DNA of 36,375 bases from SAR202 cluster bacterium. GTDB lineage: Bacteria; Chloroflexota; Dehalococcoidia; UBA3495. Position numbers and translations under genes: made by a program. Below are positions 24,788 to 33,560 of the stretch, in pieces; the stretch's first letter is position 1; the number at the start of each line of letters is the position of its first letter. The notes under the pieces are model-generated. The model did no database searches. It was not told the origin of the DNA and saw nothing but the letters and a program-made list of their open reading frames with translations. The stretch is from contig VFFT01000055.1 of the NCBI GenBank assembly GCA_009392775.1, positions 1-36,375 on the forward strand, in the 5' to 3' direction.

Positions 24788-25657
24788 ATGAATCAAAGAA
24801 AAAAGTTTAAAAGCTTATTGGACAAGCCAGGTATTATTGCTGCTCCCGGAGCCTACGATTGCCTCACAGCGAAGATCATACAAAACGCTGGGTTCTCCGC
24901 CGTTTATATGACCGGAGCAGGTACTTCTGTGGCTAAATATGGATATCCTGATCTTGCATTGACTACAGCGACTGAAATGATTGCCAGCGCTCGTGATATA
25001 TGTTCCGTTGTTGATATTCCGGTAATAGCCGATGCGGATACTGGGTACGGCGGTGTTTTGAATGTCCAGCGAACAATCCGAGATTATGAACGATCAGGAG
25101 TTGCAGCGGTACACTTAGAAGATCAGGAATTTCCTAAACGATGCGGTCATCTAGATGGAAAACAGGTAATAAGTATTTCTGACATGGTGTCCAAGATAAA
25201 AGCTGCAGTAGACGCTAGAAATGATCCAGATTTCACCTTGATAGTTAGGACCGATGCTCTTGCGGTGACTAGTTGGGATGACACTATAGATAGATGCTGG
25301 CAGTATATTGATGCAGGAGCTGATGTTTTATTTGTGGAAGCTATACGGAGCCGTGATCAGGCTGAAGCTCTAGCTAAATTGTTCCCAGTCCCGCTGCTGT
25401 ACAACTTTGTGGAGACAGGGAAATCACCGTTGTACGACATTTCAGAATTAGAAGATATAGGATTCAAAATAGTTATATATCCGGTTAGTGCTCTCCTAAC
25501 GGTTTGTAATGTTGTATCAAATGTTATGAGTGAACTTAAGCAATTTGGGACTACAGGACATCTTGTAGAAAATATGGTAGCAGTAACTGAAGCATTTGAT
25601 ATGGTTGGATTGTCTGACATGTTAAACGCTTCGGAGAACTATAGTTCGGACCCATAA
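24788..25657 (+). CDS. Isocitrate lyase / PEP mutase family carbon-carbon lyase
   Basis: 289 aa TIM-barrel enzyme. Shown by PGAYDCLTAKIIQNAGFSAV (about residues 17-36), the metal-binding IADADTGYGG (about 80-89), VAAVHLEDQEFPKRCGHLDG with the family's KxCGH active loop (Cys, His), and IVRTDALAV. The group includes 2-methylisocitrate lyase, oxaloacetate decarboxylase, carboxyPEP mutase and 2,3-dimethylmalate lyase. The KRCGH loop favours a C-C lyase over a phosphonomutase, but the exact substrate is not determinable. It is last in the rightward operon, 20 nt after fabG, and faces the minus-strand membrane-protein gene 27 nt away. Confidence 0.88.
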   Translation: MNQRKKFKSLLDKPGIIAAPGAYDCLTAKIIQNAGFSAVYMTGAGTSVAKYGYPDLALTTATEMIASARDICSVVDIPVIADADTGYGGVLNVQRTIRDYERSGVAAVHLEDQEFPKRCGHLDGKQVISISDMVSKIKAAVDARNDPDFTLIVRTDALAVTSWDDTIDRCWQYIDAGADVLFVEAIRSRDQAEALAKLFPVPLLYNFVETGKSPLYDISELEDIGFKIVIYPVSALLTVCNVVSNVMSELKQFGTTGHLVENMVAVTEAFDMVGLSDMLNASENYSSDP

Positions 25658-25688
25658 TCACCTGGAGTTTGAGTCGGTAGGTGGTTAT
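25654..25688. terminator. Possible hairpin terminator between convergent genes
   Basis: ATAATCACCT (25654-25663) pairs with AGGTGGTTAT (25679-25688) with one G-U. It covers the stop codons of both the lyase gene and the minus-strand gene. There is no clear T-run on either strand, so termination is only suggested by position. Confidence 0.3.
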
Positions 25689-26998
25689 CTTGATCCGCGT
25701 ATGTTGCCAATGTAATATTTCCTGAACGACGCTAAACTATCACTCTGTGGTGTTGACTCATAGGCTCTGTCCGATTGGTCTATGCTGGTGGTTTGTTCCA
25801 ATAGTTCTATTTCTCTACTTACTGTTCTAAGAGAATCTTCCGTTGTAATGGGAACGCAGGCACCTATATGCCAAAGTGAGCTGAATGACTGAGAAGTTCC
25901 CAGGATTTGATTGTTGATATGTGAAGCATATCCGACTCTCCTAATAGAATTTGATATCTGCCTTACTAGATCTGATGAATCGTGCTTGGCAGCAGTTCCG
26001 CCTATTTGTCCTAATGAATAGGCGGATTCTTCAGAAAGGACTCCTAGATTATTGGCTGCTCCGGTCTCCCCAATGTTGCTTACAATCGCACATAGTTCTC
26101 GGGTGAGAGACAAATTGCCATTCTCCAGAGCTATTTCGCCTACTTCTGATAGCCCTATTATTACCTGTCTGGCACCCTCAGCTGACGATTGTGCAATTAA
26201 CTTCTCCCCCATTTCTCCAAGGACAATGCAGGCAACTCGCGGGCATCTAGGGTCCTCTATGCTATTTATTGTTATTTCTACCAGATGCCTGTGGATGGTT
26301 TCGGCAGTTCCAATTATAGATTGTTGCCATGCCACGAGTGCTAGGTCAGCTAATCGTTCAAAAGTGAATTCAAATGTCCTGTAATCACGGTATCCAAAAG
26401 CACTTAGAGTAATGTCAGACAAGGTGGATGTGTCCTCATCAGCCAAACCATGAGTTTTGTGTAGCTTATTTAGTTGTCTGTGGTATTCGTGGCTAGCCAT
26501 GTATTCTGGATTAAGGATGCTTTTAAAAGACCAAAGATAAGGTATCAGCAATATCAAACATGTGGCTGCTAAACATATGCTAATTGATACAGGATGAATG
26601 TATAACGACACGATAGGAAAATTTATGACAAATGCGGTAGGTCTCATGCTTAACACAGCTAAAGTTATCATTGAATAGATGCTGCTAAACATATAAAGGC
26701 TCATCAATAGAGCTGTCGGCCATGTAAATACACTGGAAATCATACTGTGGGAGTATCTAGCGTTGAGTTGGGCGGCAACTAATGTAATCGTGAATATGAG
26801 TGCCTGAGCGGTTATCAGCCCTGTAGCGATGGCACCCAGAAGGGTTCTTATCGGATTTACTCGTGGGAAATCGCTCATATCCTGAGGAATATCTAGGAAT
26901 TTAAGAACGCAGACATACATTACCATCAGTCCCAATGTACTGCCAGCCCAAATTATCTTATTCTGACGTCCTAGCCAGTATAGTAAATCTATCGTCAT
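25685..26998 (-). CDS. DUF2254-like membrane protein with six 23-residue repeats
   Basis: 437 aa from the ATG at 26998. About four hydrophobic segments occupy the first 160 residues (around 12-35, 53-73, 95-117 and 130-154). The loop LIFTITLVAAQLNARYS resembles DUF2254 predicted membrane proteins. A cytoplasmic-looking region follows (DEDTSTLSDITLSAFGYRDY). From about residue 250 to 383 there are six units with Gly at exactly 23-residue steps (264, 287, 310, 333, 356, 379), each hydrophobic-x-x-[IVM]-Gly. The frame is open to a TTG at 27058, but that TTG is the -35 box of a strong promoter (27030-27058), so I chose the ATG. It is transcribed divergently from the VWA gene. Function unknown; the DUF2254 match is moderate. 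Confidence 0.7.
   Translation of the reverse strand: MTIDLLYWLGRQNKIIWAGSTLGLMVMYVCVLKFLDIPQDMSDFPRVNPIRTLLGAIATGLITAQALIFTITLVAAQLNARYSHSMISSVFTWPTALLMSLYMFSSIYSMITLAVLSMRPTAFVINFPIVSLYIHPVSISICLAATCLILLIPYLWSFKSILNPEYMASHEYHRQLNKLHKTHGLADEDTSTLSDITLSAFGYRDYRTFEFTFERLADLALVAWQQSIIGTAETIHRHLVEITINSIEDPRCPRVACIVLGEMGEKLIAQSSAEGARQVIIGLSEVGEIALENGNLSLTRELCAIVSNIGETGAANNLGVLSEESAYSLGQIGGTAAKHDSSDLVRQISNSIRRVGYASHINNQILGTSQSFSSLWHIGACVPITTEDSLRTVSREIELLEQTTSIDQSDRAYESTPQSDSLASFRKYYIGNIRGSR
25850..26251 (-). repeat. Tandem 23-residue protein repeat region, six units
   Basis: Units end at VLGEMG, GLSEVG, IVSNIG, SLGQIG, SIRRVG and SLWHIG, always 23 residues apart. Several carry Arg or Ser, Gln/Glu and a hydrophobic residue (ARQVI, TRELC, VRQIS) about nine residues before the Gly. 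The spacing suggests a regular helical array, shorter than HEAT or TPR units. Confidence 0.75.
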
Positions 26999-27029
26999 AA
27001 TAAAGCCTGATATTGCGGAGATTCTCGAG

Positions 27030-27058
27030 ATTCTATGCAGACATGCTGTGAATGTCAA
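27030..27058 (-). promoter_or_regulatory. Strong sigma-70 promoter of the DUF2254-like gene
   Basis: On the minus strand, TTGACA (27058-27053), a 17 nt spacer and TAGAAT (27035-27030) are the best promoter in the window. It leaves a leader of about 25 nt before the ATG at 26998 and rules out the TTG at 27058 as start codon. Confidence 0.7.
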
Positions 27059-27177
27059 CAGCTTCTGGGTCCACGTGTTTGTATTATATAGACAATAATC
27101 AATCCTTATTGCAGGTATAGGTTAATACCGATTATTATTTACATCATGCTCGATTTCTAAAATTGTATGGAGCGGCT

Positions 27178-29208
27178 ATGCTATATCGGCACTATAGATA
27201 TGCTAAATGGGATGGTACACAGCGTATCTTCGAATTCGACGCGTCAACTTTGATGGACAGTCTGTCAGAAGATTTCTTGAAACGAGGGGATATTTCTTCT
27301 GCGCTTCGAGATATGCTGCGAAATGGGGTTAAATCATCGGAACAAGATGGAAGTTCGGGACTGAGAGATTTAATGGAGCAGGTGAAAAATCGGCGCCGCC
27401 AAGAACTTCAGAAGCATAATTTAGATTCTATTATTGATGACTTATCGCAGAAATTAGATCACATCATAGAAACCGAAAGAGGCACTATTCACGATCGATC
27501 TAATGGTTCGGATAGGGATGATTTCAATTTTGATAATTTCACGCCTGATGAAATATCAGCGTTAAAAGATATGCAAGATAGTCGCTTAAAGCAGAATTTA
27601 AATTTTCTCGATAAATTGCCGGAGTCTCCTAGTGCTAGGATCCAAATGTTGATGGACTATGACTTTCTGGACCAACAAGCGCGCCAAGAGTTTCAGGATT
27701 TGTTGGCCCAACTCAAAAGTCAAATGGCTAATAATATATCGAGTGAACTTAAGGATCAGATGCAGGAGGTGAGTCCTGAACAGATTAAACAAATGAAAGA
27801 TATGGTTCAAGCCCTAATTGAGATGTTACGTGATAAAGCGGAGGGTATTGATCCGGGTTTCGAAGAATTTATGGATAAATTTGGAGATATGTTTGCCCCT
27901 GATAAGCCTGACACTTTTGAAGAATTATTAGAGTTGCTATCCCAGCAATTTAGCCAAATGCAGTCAATGTTGGACAGTATGTCTCCGGATGCGAGGAGAG
28001 AGTTAGAGGATTCATTAAACGCTGCTCTTGATCCTGAACTACAAGGAATGATGGCTCAAATGGCCGAACTGTTGGGACAAATTTTACCGATGTCGGATCT
28101 TTCTAGACAATATCCGTTCCTAGGGGACGACACTCTTAGTATGAGTAAAGCTAGGGAGATAATGGAGCAATTACAGGATCTGGATAAGCTAGAACAAGCA
28201 CTTAGAGAAGCGGCCCGAACCGGTGATTTAAGTGATGTAGATATTGATGCATTGGAATCTCTACTAGGAGACGATGCACGGGCAGCCTTTGAGGAGATGG
28301 AGCGGATGGTCCAGATGTTGAAAGATGCCGGATATTTGGATGGTGATGAAAAACTACAACTGACAGCAAGAGGGATGCGTAAAATAGGACAAAAGGCCCT
28401 TAAAGAAGTGTTTGTTAATCTGAAGAAAGACCGCCTAGGTGGGCATGAAACAGATATAAGGGGGGCCGGCGGAGATATATTAGGAGATACCAAGCCTTAT
28501 GAATTTGGAGATCCACTACAGTTAGATATGCAGGCCACACTGAAAAACGGTATCCTAAGATCTGGAACTGATATACCTGTCAGAATATCTCCTGAGGATT
28601 TTGAAATATATAGGGAAGAGCATAGTACCCGGGCAGCGACGGTGGTTTTGTTAGACCAAAGTAGGTCTATGGAGCTTTACAATAATTTTCAAGCGGCCAA
28701 AAAGGTCACACTTGCATTGCTGGAGCTGATTAAGATGCAGTATCCCAGGGACTCTATTGATATTGTGGGATTCTCGTTATACGCCCAGGAAATATCTGAA
28801 AAAGATTTAGCGACTTCGAGCTGGAATATGTGGGACTCGGGAACTAATCTACAGCATGGGTTAATGTTAGCCCGGAAATTATTGTCAAAACACAGAGGCA
28901 GTACTCGACAAATACTCTTAATAACAGACGGAGAGCCAACAGCTCACTTGGAGAATGGACAGGCCTACTTTAATTATCCTCCCAGCTATCGCACTGAGTT
29001 GGAGACTCTAAAACAAGTGCGGCAATGTACACGGGAAGGGATTATTATCAATACTTTCATGTTGGAAAACAATTATCAGTTAGTAAATTTTGTAGATAAT
29101 CTGACTAGAATAAATCGTGGACGAGCGTTTTATAGTAGTTCTGATAGTTTGGGCCAATATGTTTTAGTGGACTATATAAGCAGCCGTCGTAAAAGAATCG
29201 CTGCCTAG
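27178..29208 (+). CDS. VWA-domain protein with a long helical N-terminal region
   Basis: 676 aa from the ATG at 27178 (GGAG 5 nt upstream; a TTG at 27163 would add five residues). The C-terminal 190 or so residues form a von Willebrand A domain: VVLLDQSRSM gives the metal-site Asp493-x-Ser-x-Ser, followed by DSGTNLQHGL with the Thr, and ILLITDGEPTA with the second Asp. The MIDAS metal site thus looks intact. The first 460 residues are charged and helical, with many Met, Gln, Asp and Leu, low complexity between about 150 and 330 (MQSMLDSMSPDARRELE), and no membrane segment or signal peptide. This resembles CoxE-like or Mg-chelatase-associated VWA proteins, which usually work with a MoxR AAA+ ATPase, but none lies in the window. 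It is divergent from the DUF2254-like gene. Confidence 0.85.
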   Translation: MLYRHYRYAKWDGTQRIFEFDASTLMDSLSEDFLKRGDISSALRDMLRNGVKSSEQDGSSGLRDLMEQVKNRRRQELQKHNLDSIIDDLSQKLDHIIETERGTIHDRSNGSDRDDFNFDNFTPDEISALKDMQDSRLKQNLNFLDKLPESPSARIQMLMDYDFLDQQARQEFQDLLAQLKSQMANNISSELKDQMQEVSPEQIKQMKDMVQALIEMLRDKAEGIDPGFEEFMDKFGDMFAPDKPDTFEELLELLSQQFSQMQSMLDSMSPDARRELEDSLNAALDPELQGMMAQMAELLGQILPMSDLSRQYPFLGDDTLSMSKAREIMEQLQDLDKLEQALREAARTGDLSDVDIDALESLLGDDARAAFEEMERMVQMLKDAGYLDGDEKLQLTARGMRKIGQKALKEVFVNLKKDRLGGHETDIRGAGGDILGDTKPYEFGDPLQLDMQATLKNGILRSGTDIPVRISPEDFEIYREEHSTRAATVVLLDQSRSMELYNNFQAAKKVTLALLELIKMQYPRDSIDIVGFSLYAQEISEKDLATSSWNMWDSGTNLQHGLMLARKLLSKHRGSTRQILLITDGEPTAHLENGQAYFNYPPSYRTELETLKQVRQCTREGIIINTFMLENNYQLVNFVDNLTRINRGRAFYSSSDSLGQYVLVDYISSRRKRIAA

Positions 29209-29280
29209 CGTTAAGAGGTGACACTTCCATATACTTCATAAAGCTGTTAGTATATGCCGAACAATTTAATAGACGGGTCC

Positions 29281-29298
29281 GGCGCGAATAAGAGCGCC
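29281..29298 (+). other. Short GC hairpin in the pyr leader region
   Basis: GGCGC (29281-29285) and GCGCC (29294-29298) enclose 8 nt, followed by ACGCTTTTA. It may be the weak terminator of the VWA gene or part of the pyr leader. The 228-nt gap 29209-29436 holds no gene; the pyr promoter could not be pinned down. Confidence 0.25.
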
Positions 29299-29311
29299 AC
29301 GCTTTTAAGAC

Positions 29312-29342
29312 AGTCCAGAGAGGCTGGCAAAGTACTAGGACT
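29312..29342 (+). promoter_or_regulatory. PyrR-binding anti-antiterminator in the pyr leader
   Basis: AGTCC (29312-29316) pairs with GGACT (29338-29342) around the conserved PyrR-recognition sequence TCCAGAGAGGCTGGCAA (29314-29330). It matches the binding loops of Bacillus pyr leaders. GCTGGCAA (29323-29330) can instead pair with TTGCCAGC (29388-29395) to make an antiterminator that breaks the terminator stem. UMP-bound PyrR would stabilise the first fold and shut the operon down. Confidence 0.88.
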
Positions 29343-29380
29343 AAGATGTTCATATACATCGGTGATTATAAGAACACGTA

Positions 29381-29415
29381 AGAGGCCTTGCCAGCTGATG
29401 GGCAAGGCCTCTTTT
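29381..29415 (+). terminator. Attenuator terminator of the pyr operon
   Basis: AGAGGCCTTGCC (29381-29392) and GGCAAGGCCTCT (29401-29412) form a perfect 12-bp stem with an 8-nt loop, then TTT. It ends 21 nt before pyrR and is the conditional terminator controlled by the PyrR-binding structure just upstream. Confidence 0.92.
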
Positions 29416-29436
29416 ATGTGAAAAGGGCATTAGGTT

Positions 29437-29991
29437 ATGAATCAACATAAAGTAATGAATGATCAGGATGTCAGGAGAGCCTTGGCCAGGATCTCTCACG
29501 AAATATTGGAAAGAAACAAAGGAACAGATGACCTTATAATGGTCGGTCTGTATACACGGGGTGTAACTATCGCTCAAAGGTTGTCAGAAAACATTCAAAA
29601 ATTTGAAGGGACCATAGTCCCGGTGGAATCTCTAGATATAAGCTTGTATCGGGATGACGTGCAGCTAAGAATAGCTCCACCCATAAAACCTACGACACTT
29701 ACCGCAGATATCAGTGGTATGAAAGTAGTCCTAGTAGACGACGTGTTGTTTACAGGGAGGAGTATCAGAGCTTCCATGGATAGTCTCCAGGACTTCGGGA
29801 GAGCAAAGGAAATACAGTTGGCAGTATTGGTCGATAGAGGCCACCGTGAATTGCCGCTTAGAGCAGATTATGTAGGCAAAAACATACCAACTAGTCTGGA
29901 AGAGCAAGTTAGGGTCAGATTAATAGAGACTGACGGAACGGATGACGTTGTTATTGTCAGGTCCGGGGATGGTAATAACTCTAATGGTTGA
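29437..29991 (+). CDS. pyrR: PyrR: pyr attenuation regulator / uracil phosphoribosyltransferase
   Basis: 184 aa, standard for the family. PyrR binds its own operon's leader RNA when UMP or UTP is plentiful and favours termination; it often has uracil phosphoribosyltransferase activity too. The PRPP-binding motif [14 protein letters not shown] (about residues 92-105) and the N-terminal [14 protein letters not shown] and [14 protein letters not shown] are typical, as is [20 protein letters not shown]. It sits directly after the attenuator it is expected to control. Its ATG has only weak ribosome-binding signals (AAAGGG, 29420s), and its stop overlaps the pyrB start by 8 nt. Confidence 0.96.
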   Translation: MNQHKVMNDQDVRRALARISHEILERNKGTDDLIMVGLYTRGVTIAQRLSENIQKFEGTIVPVESLDISLYRDDVQLRIAPPIKPTTLTADISGMKVVLVDDVLFTGRSIRASMDSLQDFGRAKEIQLAVLVDRGHRELPLRADYVGKNIPTSLEEQVRVRLIETDGTDDVVIVRSGDGNNSNG

Positions 29992-31003
29992 TGTTGAAAG
30001 TAATGTAATGGGTTCCGAGAATGTTAACGCGGCTGGCACAAATAGAAAACACATTTTGGATGTGGATGTTTTGTCTGAGGACGAAATCATAAACATCCTA
30101 GACCAAACCGACGCGATGTCGGAAGTTTTACGAAGGGATATAAAAAAGGTGCCGGCTCTAAGAGGCCGAGTGATAGTGACTTTATTTTATGAAGCAAGTA
30201 CCCGGACTCGTATTTCGTTTGAGGAAGCAGGCAAAATACTTAGCGCGGACGTTATTAACATGAGTTCTTCGGGTAGTAGTGTCGATAAAGGAGAATCTCT
30301 GCTTAATACAGGACTAACGCTTCAGGCGATGGGAGTAGATGTAATTGTGGTCAGGCATCCATATTCAGGTGCTCCTAATTTGTTGGCTAGACATTTGCCG
30401 AAGGTTAGCATCATTAACGCGGGTGACGGACTGCATGCTCACCCGACCCAAGCCCTTCTAGACGCTTATACAGTCCGGTCTAAATTGGGATCTCTAAAGG
30501 GAATGAAAATTGTCATTGTTGGTGACGTTCTGCATAGTCGTGTGGCCCGTTCTGCTATTTGGGCTTTCACCAAACTAGGGGCCGAGATAGTTTTAAGCGG
30601 ACCAAATACCTTGATGCCTGTCGGATTGAATCTTGTAGACGGTAGGGCTAATGTTTTACCCCCGGTTAGCGTTCAACCGGATTTGGATGAGGCTATACGC
30701 GGGGCGGACGTAGTAATGGCTTTACGATTACAAAACGAACGTCAAAATGGGGGGTATCTGCCCTCTCTGAGGGAATATATTCGGCGTTGGCAAATTACAA
30801 AAGATAGACTTTCAAGTGCCAGCAAAGAAGTGCTAGTAATGCATCCTGGTCCAATGAATGAAGGAATAGAGATAAGTACTGAGGTAGCTCACGGCGGCAG
30901 ATCGTTGATTGAAGAACAGGTAACTAATGGAGTAGCACTCAGAATGGCTTTGTTGTATCAAGTAAGTGCAGGTGGCTACCAGATAGAAGAGGAGCATCCG
31001 TAA
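29984..31003 (+). CDS. pyrB: Aspartate carbamoyltransferase, catalytic chain
   Basis: 339 aa from the ATG at 29984, whose ATGGTTGA overlaps the pyrR stop. The frame is open back to 29942, and an ATG at 30008 is an alternative. The enzyme condenses carbamoyl phosphate with aspartate in UMP synthesis. Signatures: the carbamoyl-phosphate motif [88 protein letters not shown] and [11 protein letters not shown]. The last has Glu where, as I recall, many homologues have Arg. No regulatory pyrI is present. There is an N-terminal lead of about 20 residues before [13 protein letters not shown], where the family core starts. Coupled to pyrC by TAATG. Confidence 0.95.
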   Translation: MVDVESNVMGSENVNAAGTNRKHILDVDVLSEDEIINILDQTDAMSEVLRRDIKKVPALRGRVIVTLFYEASTRTRISFEEAGKILSADVINMSSSGSSVDKGESLLNTGLTLQAMGVDVIVVRHPYSGAPNLLARHLPKVSIINAGDGLHAHPTQALLDAYTVRSKLGSLKGMKIVIVGDVLHSRVARSAIWAFTKLGAEIVLSGPNTLMPVGLNLVDGRANVLPPVSVQPDLDEAIRGADVVMALRLQNERQNGGYLPSLREYIRRWQITKDRLSSASKEVLVMHPGPMNEGIEISTEVAHGGRSLIEEQVTNGVALRMALLYQVSAGGYQIEEEHP

Positions 31004-32364
31004 TGGTCAGTAAACCAGGAATTTTGATAACTAATGGTCGCATTATTGATCCGTCTTCGGGATATGATCGTAACGGAGACTTGCTTATAAATAATGGAAC
31101 GATAGTTGCCAGAGAATCTCACATAGAGAAAGAGTCCTTATCTGATGTAATCATTGTTGACGCTGGCGGGCTAATAGTTTGCCCTGGTTTTATTGATTTA
31201 CATTGCCATCTAAGGGAACCAGGGTTTGAATATAAGGAGACTATATCAACTGGGACCAGAGCAGCTGCTAGAGGAGGGTTTACTACCCTATGCAGTATGC
31301 CTAATACGGAACCCGCTATTGATAATGTAGCAGTGGTCGATTATATCCGTGCCAAAACTGTTGAGGATGGCGTAGTTCGCGTTTGGCCAATCGGATGTGT
31401 TACTAAAGGTCGCAAAGGTTACGAGTTGTCGGAAATGGAAGAGCTAGCTATTGCTGGCGTGGTAGCCTTCAGCGATGATGGGGATCCTGTCTGGGATTCT
31501 AATATTATGAGACTAGCTCTGGCGTACAGTAAAGACTTGGATCTACCGATTAGTAATCATTGCCAGGATCATACTTTATCCAAAGGCGGGGTTATGTGTG
31601 AAGGTCCAGTGTCGACTCGGTTAGGACTCCCGGGTATACCGGCCGCAGCTGAGGAAGCGATGGTCGCTAGAGATATAGCTCTAGCTGAATTAACTGGGGG
31701 TAAGTTGCACGTTGCACATTTGAGTACTGCTGGATCTGTAGCATTGGTCAGGGAAGCAAAAAATAGAGGCTTGAGTATAACAGCAGAGGTTTGTCCCCAC
31801 CATTTATTATTGACTGACGAGAGGGTTTTGACCTCGTCTGATGATATGAATGGTATATCACCTAATGATAGTTACGACACTTCTACGAAGGTATATCCCC
31901 CGTTACGCACATCGAATGATGTGCGAGCTTTGATAGACGGGCTTAACGAAGGTGTTATAGATTGTATAGCTACTGATCACGCTCCCCATGACATTGCGAG
32001 TAAACAGGTTACTTATGAAGAAGCGTCTTTTGGTATCAGTGTATTAGAAACTGCGGTGGGGTCTCTGTGTCAGTTGGTTCATTCTGGTCAGCTGAGTTTA
32101 TCTACTCTAATAGATAGATTGACAGTAGGTCCCGCGAAAGTGCTCGGAGCTCAATGCGACGCTTATAAAAGTTTAGAACCTAATACAGCTGCAGATTTAG
32201 TATTAATAGACCCTGACAAGGAGTGGACGGTCGATTCCGAATTGTTTGTCTCCAAAGGCCGGAATACTCCCCTAAATGGGGCGACATTACGAGGGCTAGT
32301 ACAAATGACCATTGTAGATGGAGGGATTGTGTATCAAGGTCCAGATGTAGGCGGAAAGGAGTAG
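31003..32364 (+). CDS. pyrC: Dihydroorotase, class I
   Basis: 453 aa amidohydrolase that closes carbamoyl aspartate to dihydroorotate. The metal-binding start FIDLHCHLREPG (about residues 60-71), the segment ARGGFTTLCSMPNTEPAID, a His in KLHVAHLSTAGS, EVCPHHLLLTDE and the active Asp in IATDHAPHD are all visible. The length and these patterns fit the longer class I (Bacillus-like) enzymes rather than E. coli PyrC. The ATG shares a base with the pyrB stop (TAATG), and GAGGAG lies 8 nt upstream. carA follows after 4 nt. Confidence 0.96.
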   Translation: MVSKPGILITNGRIIDPSSGYDRNGDLLINNGTIVARESHIEKESLSDVIIVDAGGLIVCPGFIDLHCHLREPGFEYKETISTGTRAAARGGFTTLCSMPNTEPAIDNVAVVDYIRAKTVEDGVVRVWPIGCVTKGRKGYELSEMEELAIAGVVAFSDDGDPVWDSNIMRLALAYSKDLDLPISNHCQDHTLSKGGVMCEGPVSTRLGLPGIPAAAEEAMVARDIALAELTGGKLHVAHLSTAGSVALVREAKNRGLSITAEVCPHHLLLTDERVLTSSDDMNGISPNDSYDTSTKVYPPLRTSNDVRALIDGLNEGVIDCIATDHAPHDIASKQVTYEEASFGISVLETAVGSLCQLVHSGQLSLSTLIDRLTVGPAKVLGAQCDAYKSLEPNTAADLVLIDPDKEWTVDSELFVSKGRNTPLNGATLRGLVQMTIVDGGIVYQGPDVGGKE

Positions 32365-32368
32365 GAGT

Positions 32369-33457
32369 GTGGCTGTAACATATTTGGTGTTGGCTGATGG
32401 ATCAGTTCATACGGGAGAAGCATTTGGTGCTGTAAGCGATGCTCATGGCGAAGTGGTATTTAATACAAGTATGACGGGTTATCAAGAAGTATTAACGGAC
32501 CCATCATATGCTGGGCAACTAGTAACTTTGACCTATCCTCTTATAGGTAATTATGGTATTAACCTTGATGATGTAGAATCCAGAACTATACAAGTATCAG
32601 GGTTGGTTGTTAGAGAGTGTTGTGATGAACCTAGTCACGGGTCAAGTAGAACTACACTGCATGAGTATTTATCAGAGTACGGTATACCAGGGATAGCAGG
32701 TGTGGATACTCGTGCTATCACTAAACGATTGAGAAACCAAGGTGTGATGTCAGGAATTATTTCGACAGATGATCCGAGTAAGTCTTTAAAAAGATTAGCT
32801 ACACTCCCTAATTATGATGATTTGGATTTAGTTAGCACGGTAACAACTTCGGAGCACTATACATGGGAGCCGGGGACTAAAACCGGGATAAACTCGTCGT
32901 ATCGTATCTTGGTGAATGATGTAGGGCTGAAATACAATGTGCTTCGCCTCTTGGAACAGCGTGGTTGCGAAGTAATAGCAATACCAGCGAACACATCGGC
33001 AGAAGATATGTTGGCTCTTGAGCCTTCTGGTATTCTATTTTCGCCTGGCCCGGGAGATCCGCGGCACCTTGATTATATTGTTGAAAATGTCAAGAAAGTC
33101 TTGGGAAAGGTGCCAGTAATGGGAATATGCCTTGGCCATCAGTTGATAGCCAGAGCACTGGGAGCTAATACGTACAAGTTAAAATTTGGCCATAGAGGTG
33201 GTAATCATCCGGTCAAAGATATGGAGACGGGACGAATCTATATTACTGCGCAAAACCATGGGTATGCGGTAGATGGAGATTCGTTGCCTTCGGGTTTGGA
33301 TGTGTCTCACGTGAATTTGAACGACGGGACAGTCGAAGGGCTAATCCATCGGGAAATACCATTGTTCACGATTCAGTATCATTCAGAAGCTGCTCCAGGT
33401 CCAAAGGATAATGAGTATCTCTTTGATAAGTTTATTGATTTGATTAATGAGAGGTGA
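32369..33457 (+). CDS. carA: Carbamoyl-phosphate synthase small (glutaminase) subunit
   Basis: 362 aa. The subunit hydrolyses glutamine and passes ammonia to CarB. The N-terminal domain shows EVVFNTSMTGYQEVLTDPSY and LTYPLIGNYGIN. The C-terminal class I amidotransferase domain has the nucleophile Cys254 in GICLGHQLIARALG, the motif KFGHRGGNHPV, and the His-Glu pair in QYHSEAAPGP. The start is GTG at 32369, with AAAGGAG (32355-32361) 7 nt upstream. It follows pyrC by 4 nt but is separated from carB by an unknown gene, which is unusual since carA and carB are generally adjacent. Confidence 0.96.
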   Translation: MAVTYLVLADGSVHTGEAFGAVSDAHGEVVFNTSMTGYQEVLTDPSYAGQLVTLTYPLIGNYGINLDDVESRTIQVSGLVVRECCDEPSHGSSRTTLHEYLSEYGIPGIAGVDTRAITKRLRNQGVMSGIISTDDPSKSLKRLATLPNYDDLDLVSTVTTSEHYTWEPGTKTGINSSYRILVNDVGLKYNVLRLLEQRGCEVIAIPANTSAEDMLALEPSGILFSPGPGDPRHLDYIVENVKKVLGKVPVMGICLGHQLIARALGANTYKLKFGHRGGNHPVKDMETGRIYITAQNHGYAVDGDSLPSGLDVSHVNLNDGTVEGLIHREIPLFTIQYHSEAAPGPKDNEYLFDKFIDLINER

Positions 33458-33560
33458 TGATTCGGATAAATAATATTTAAACTCAGCCAAATAGGTTGAT
33501 AACCAGCACCAATCTTCTTCTAGTTATTATTAATTTCTTTTTGCAATATTTGGAGGTTTT

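Noticed and set aside
26999..27058. Longer N-terminus of the DUF2254-like protein from the TTG at 27058
   Set aside because: That TTG is the first three bases of the TTGACA -35 box of a near-perfect promoter.
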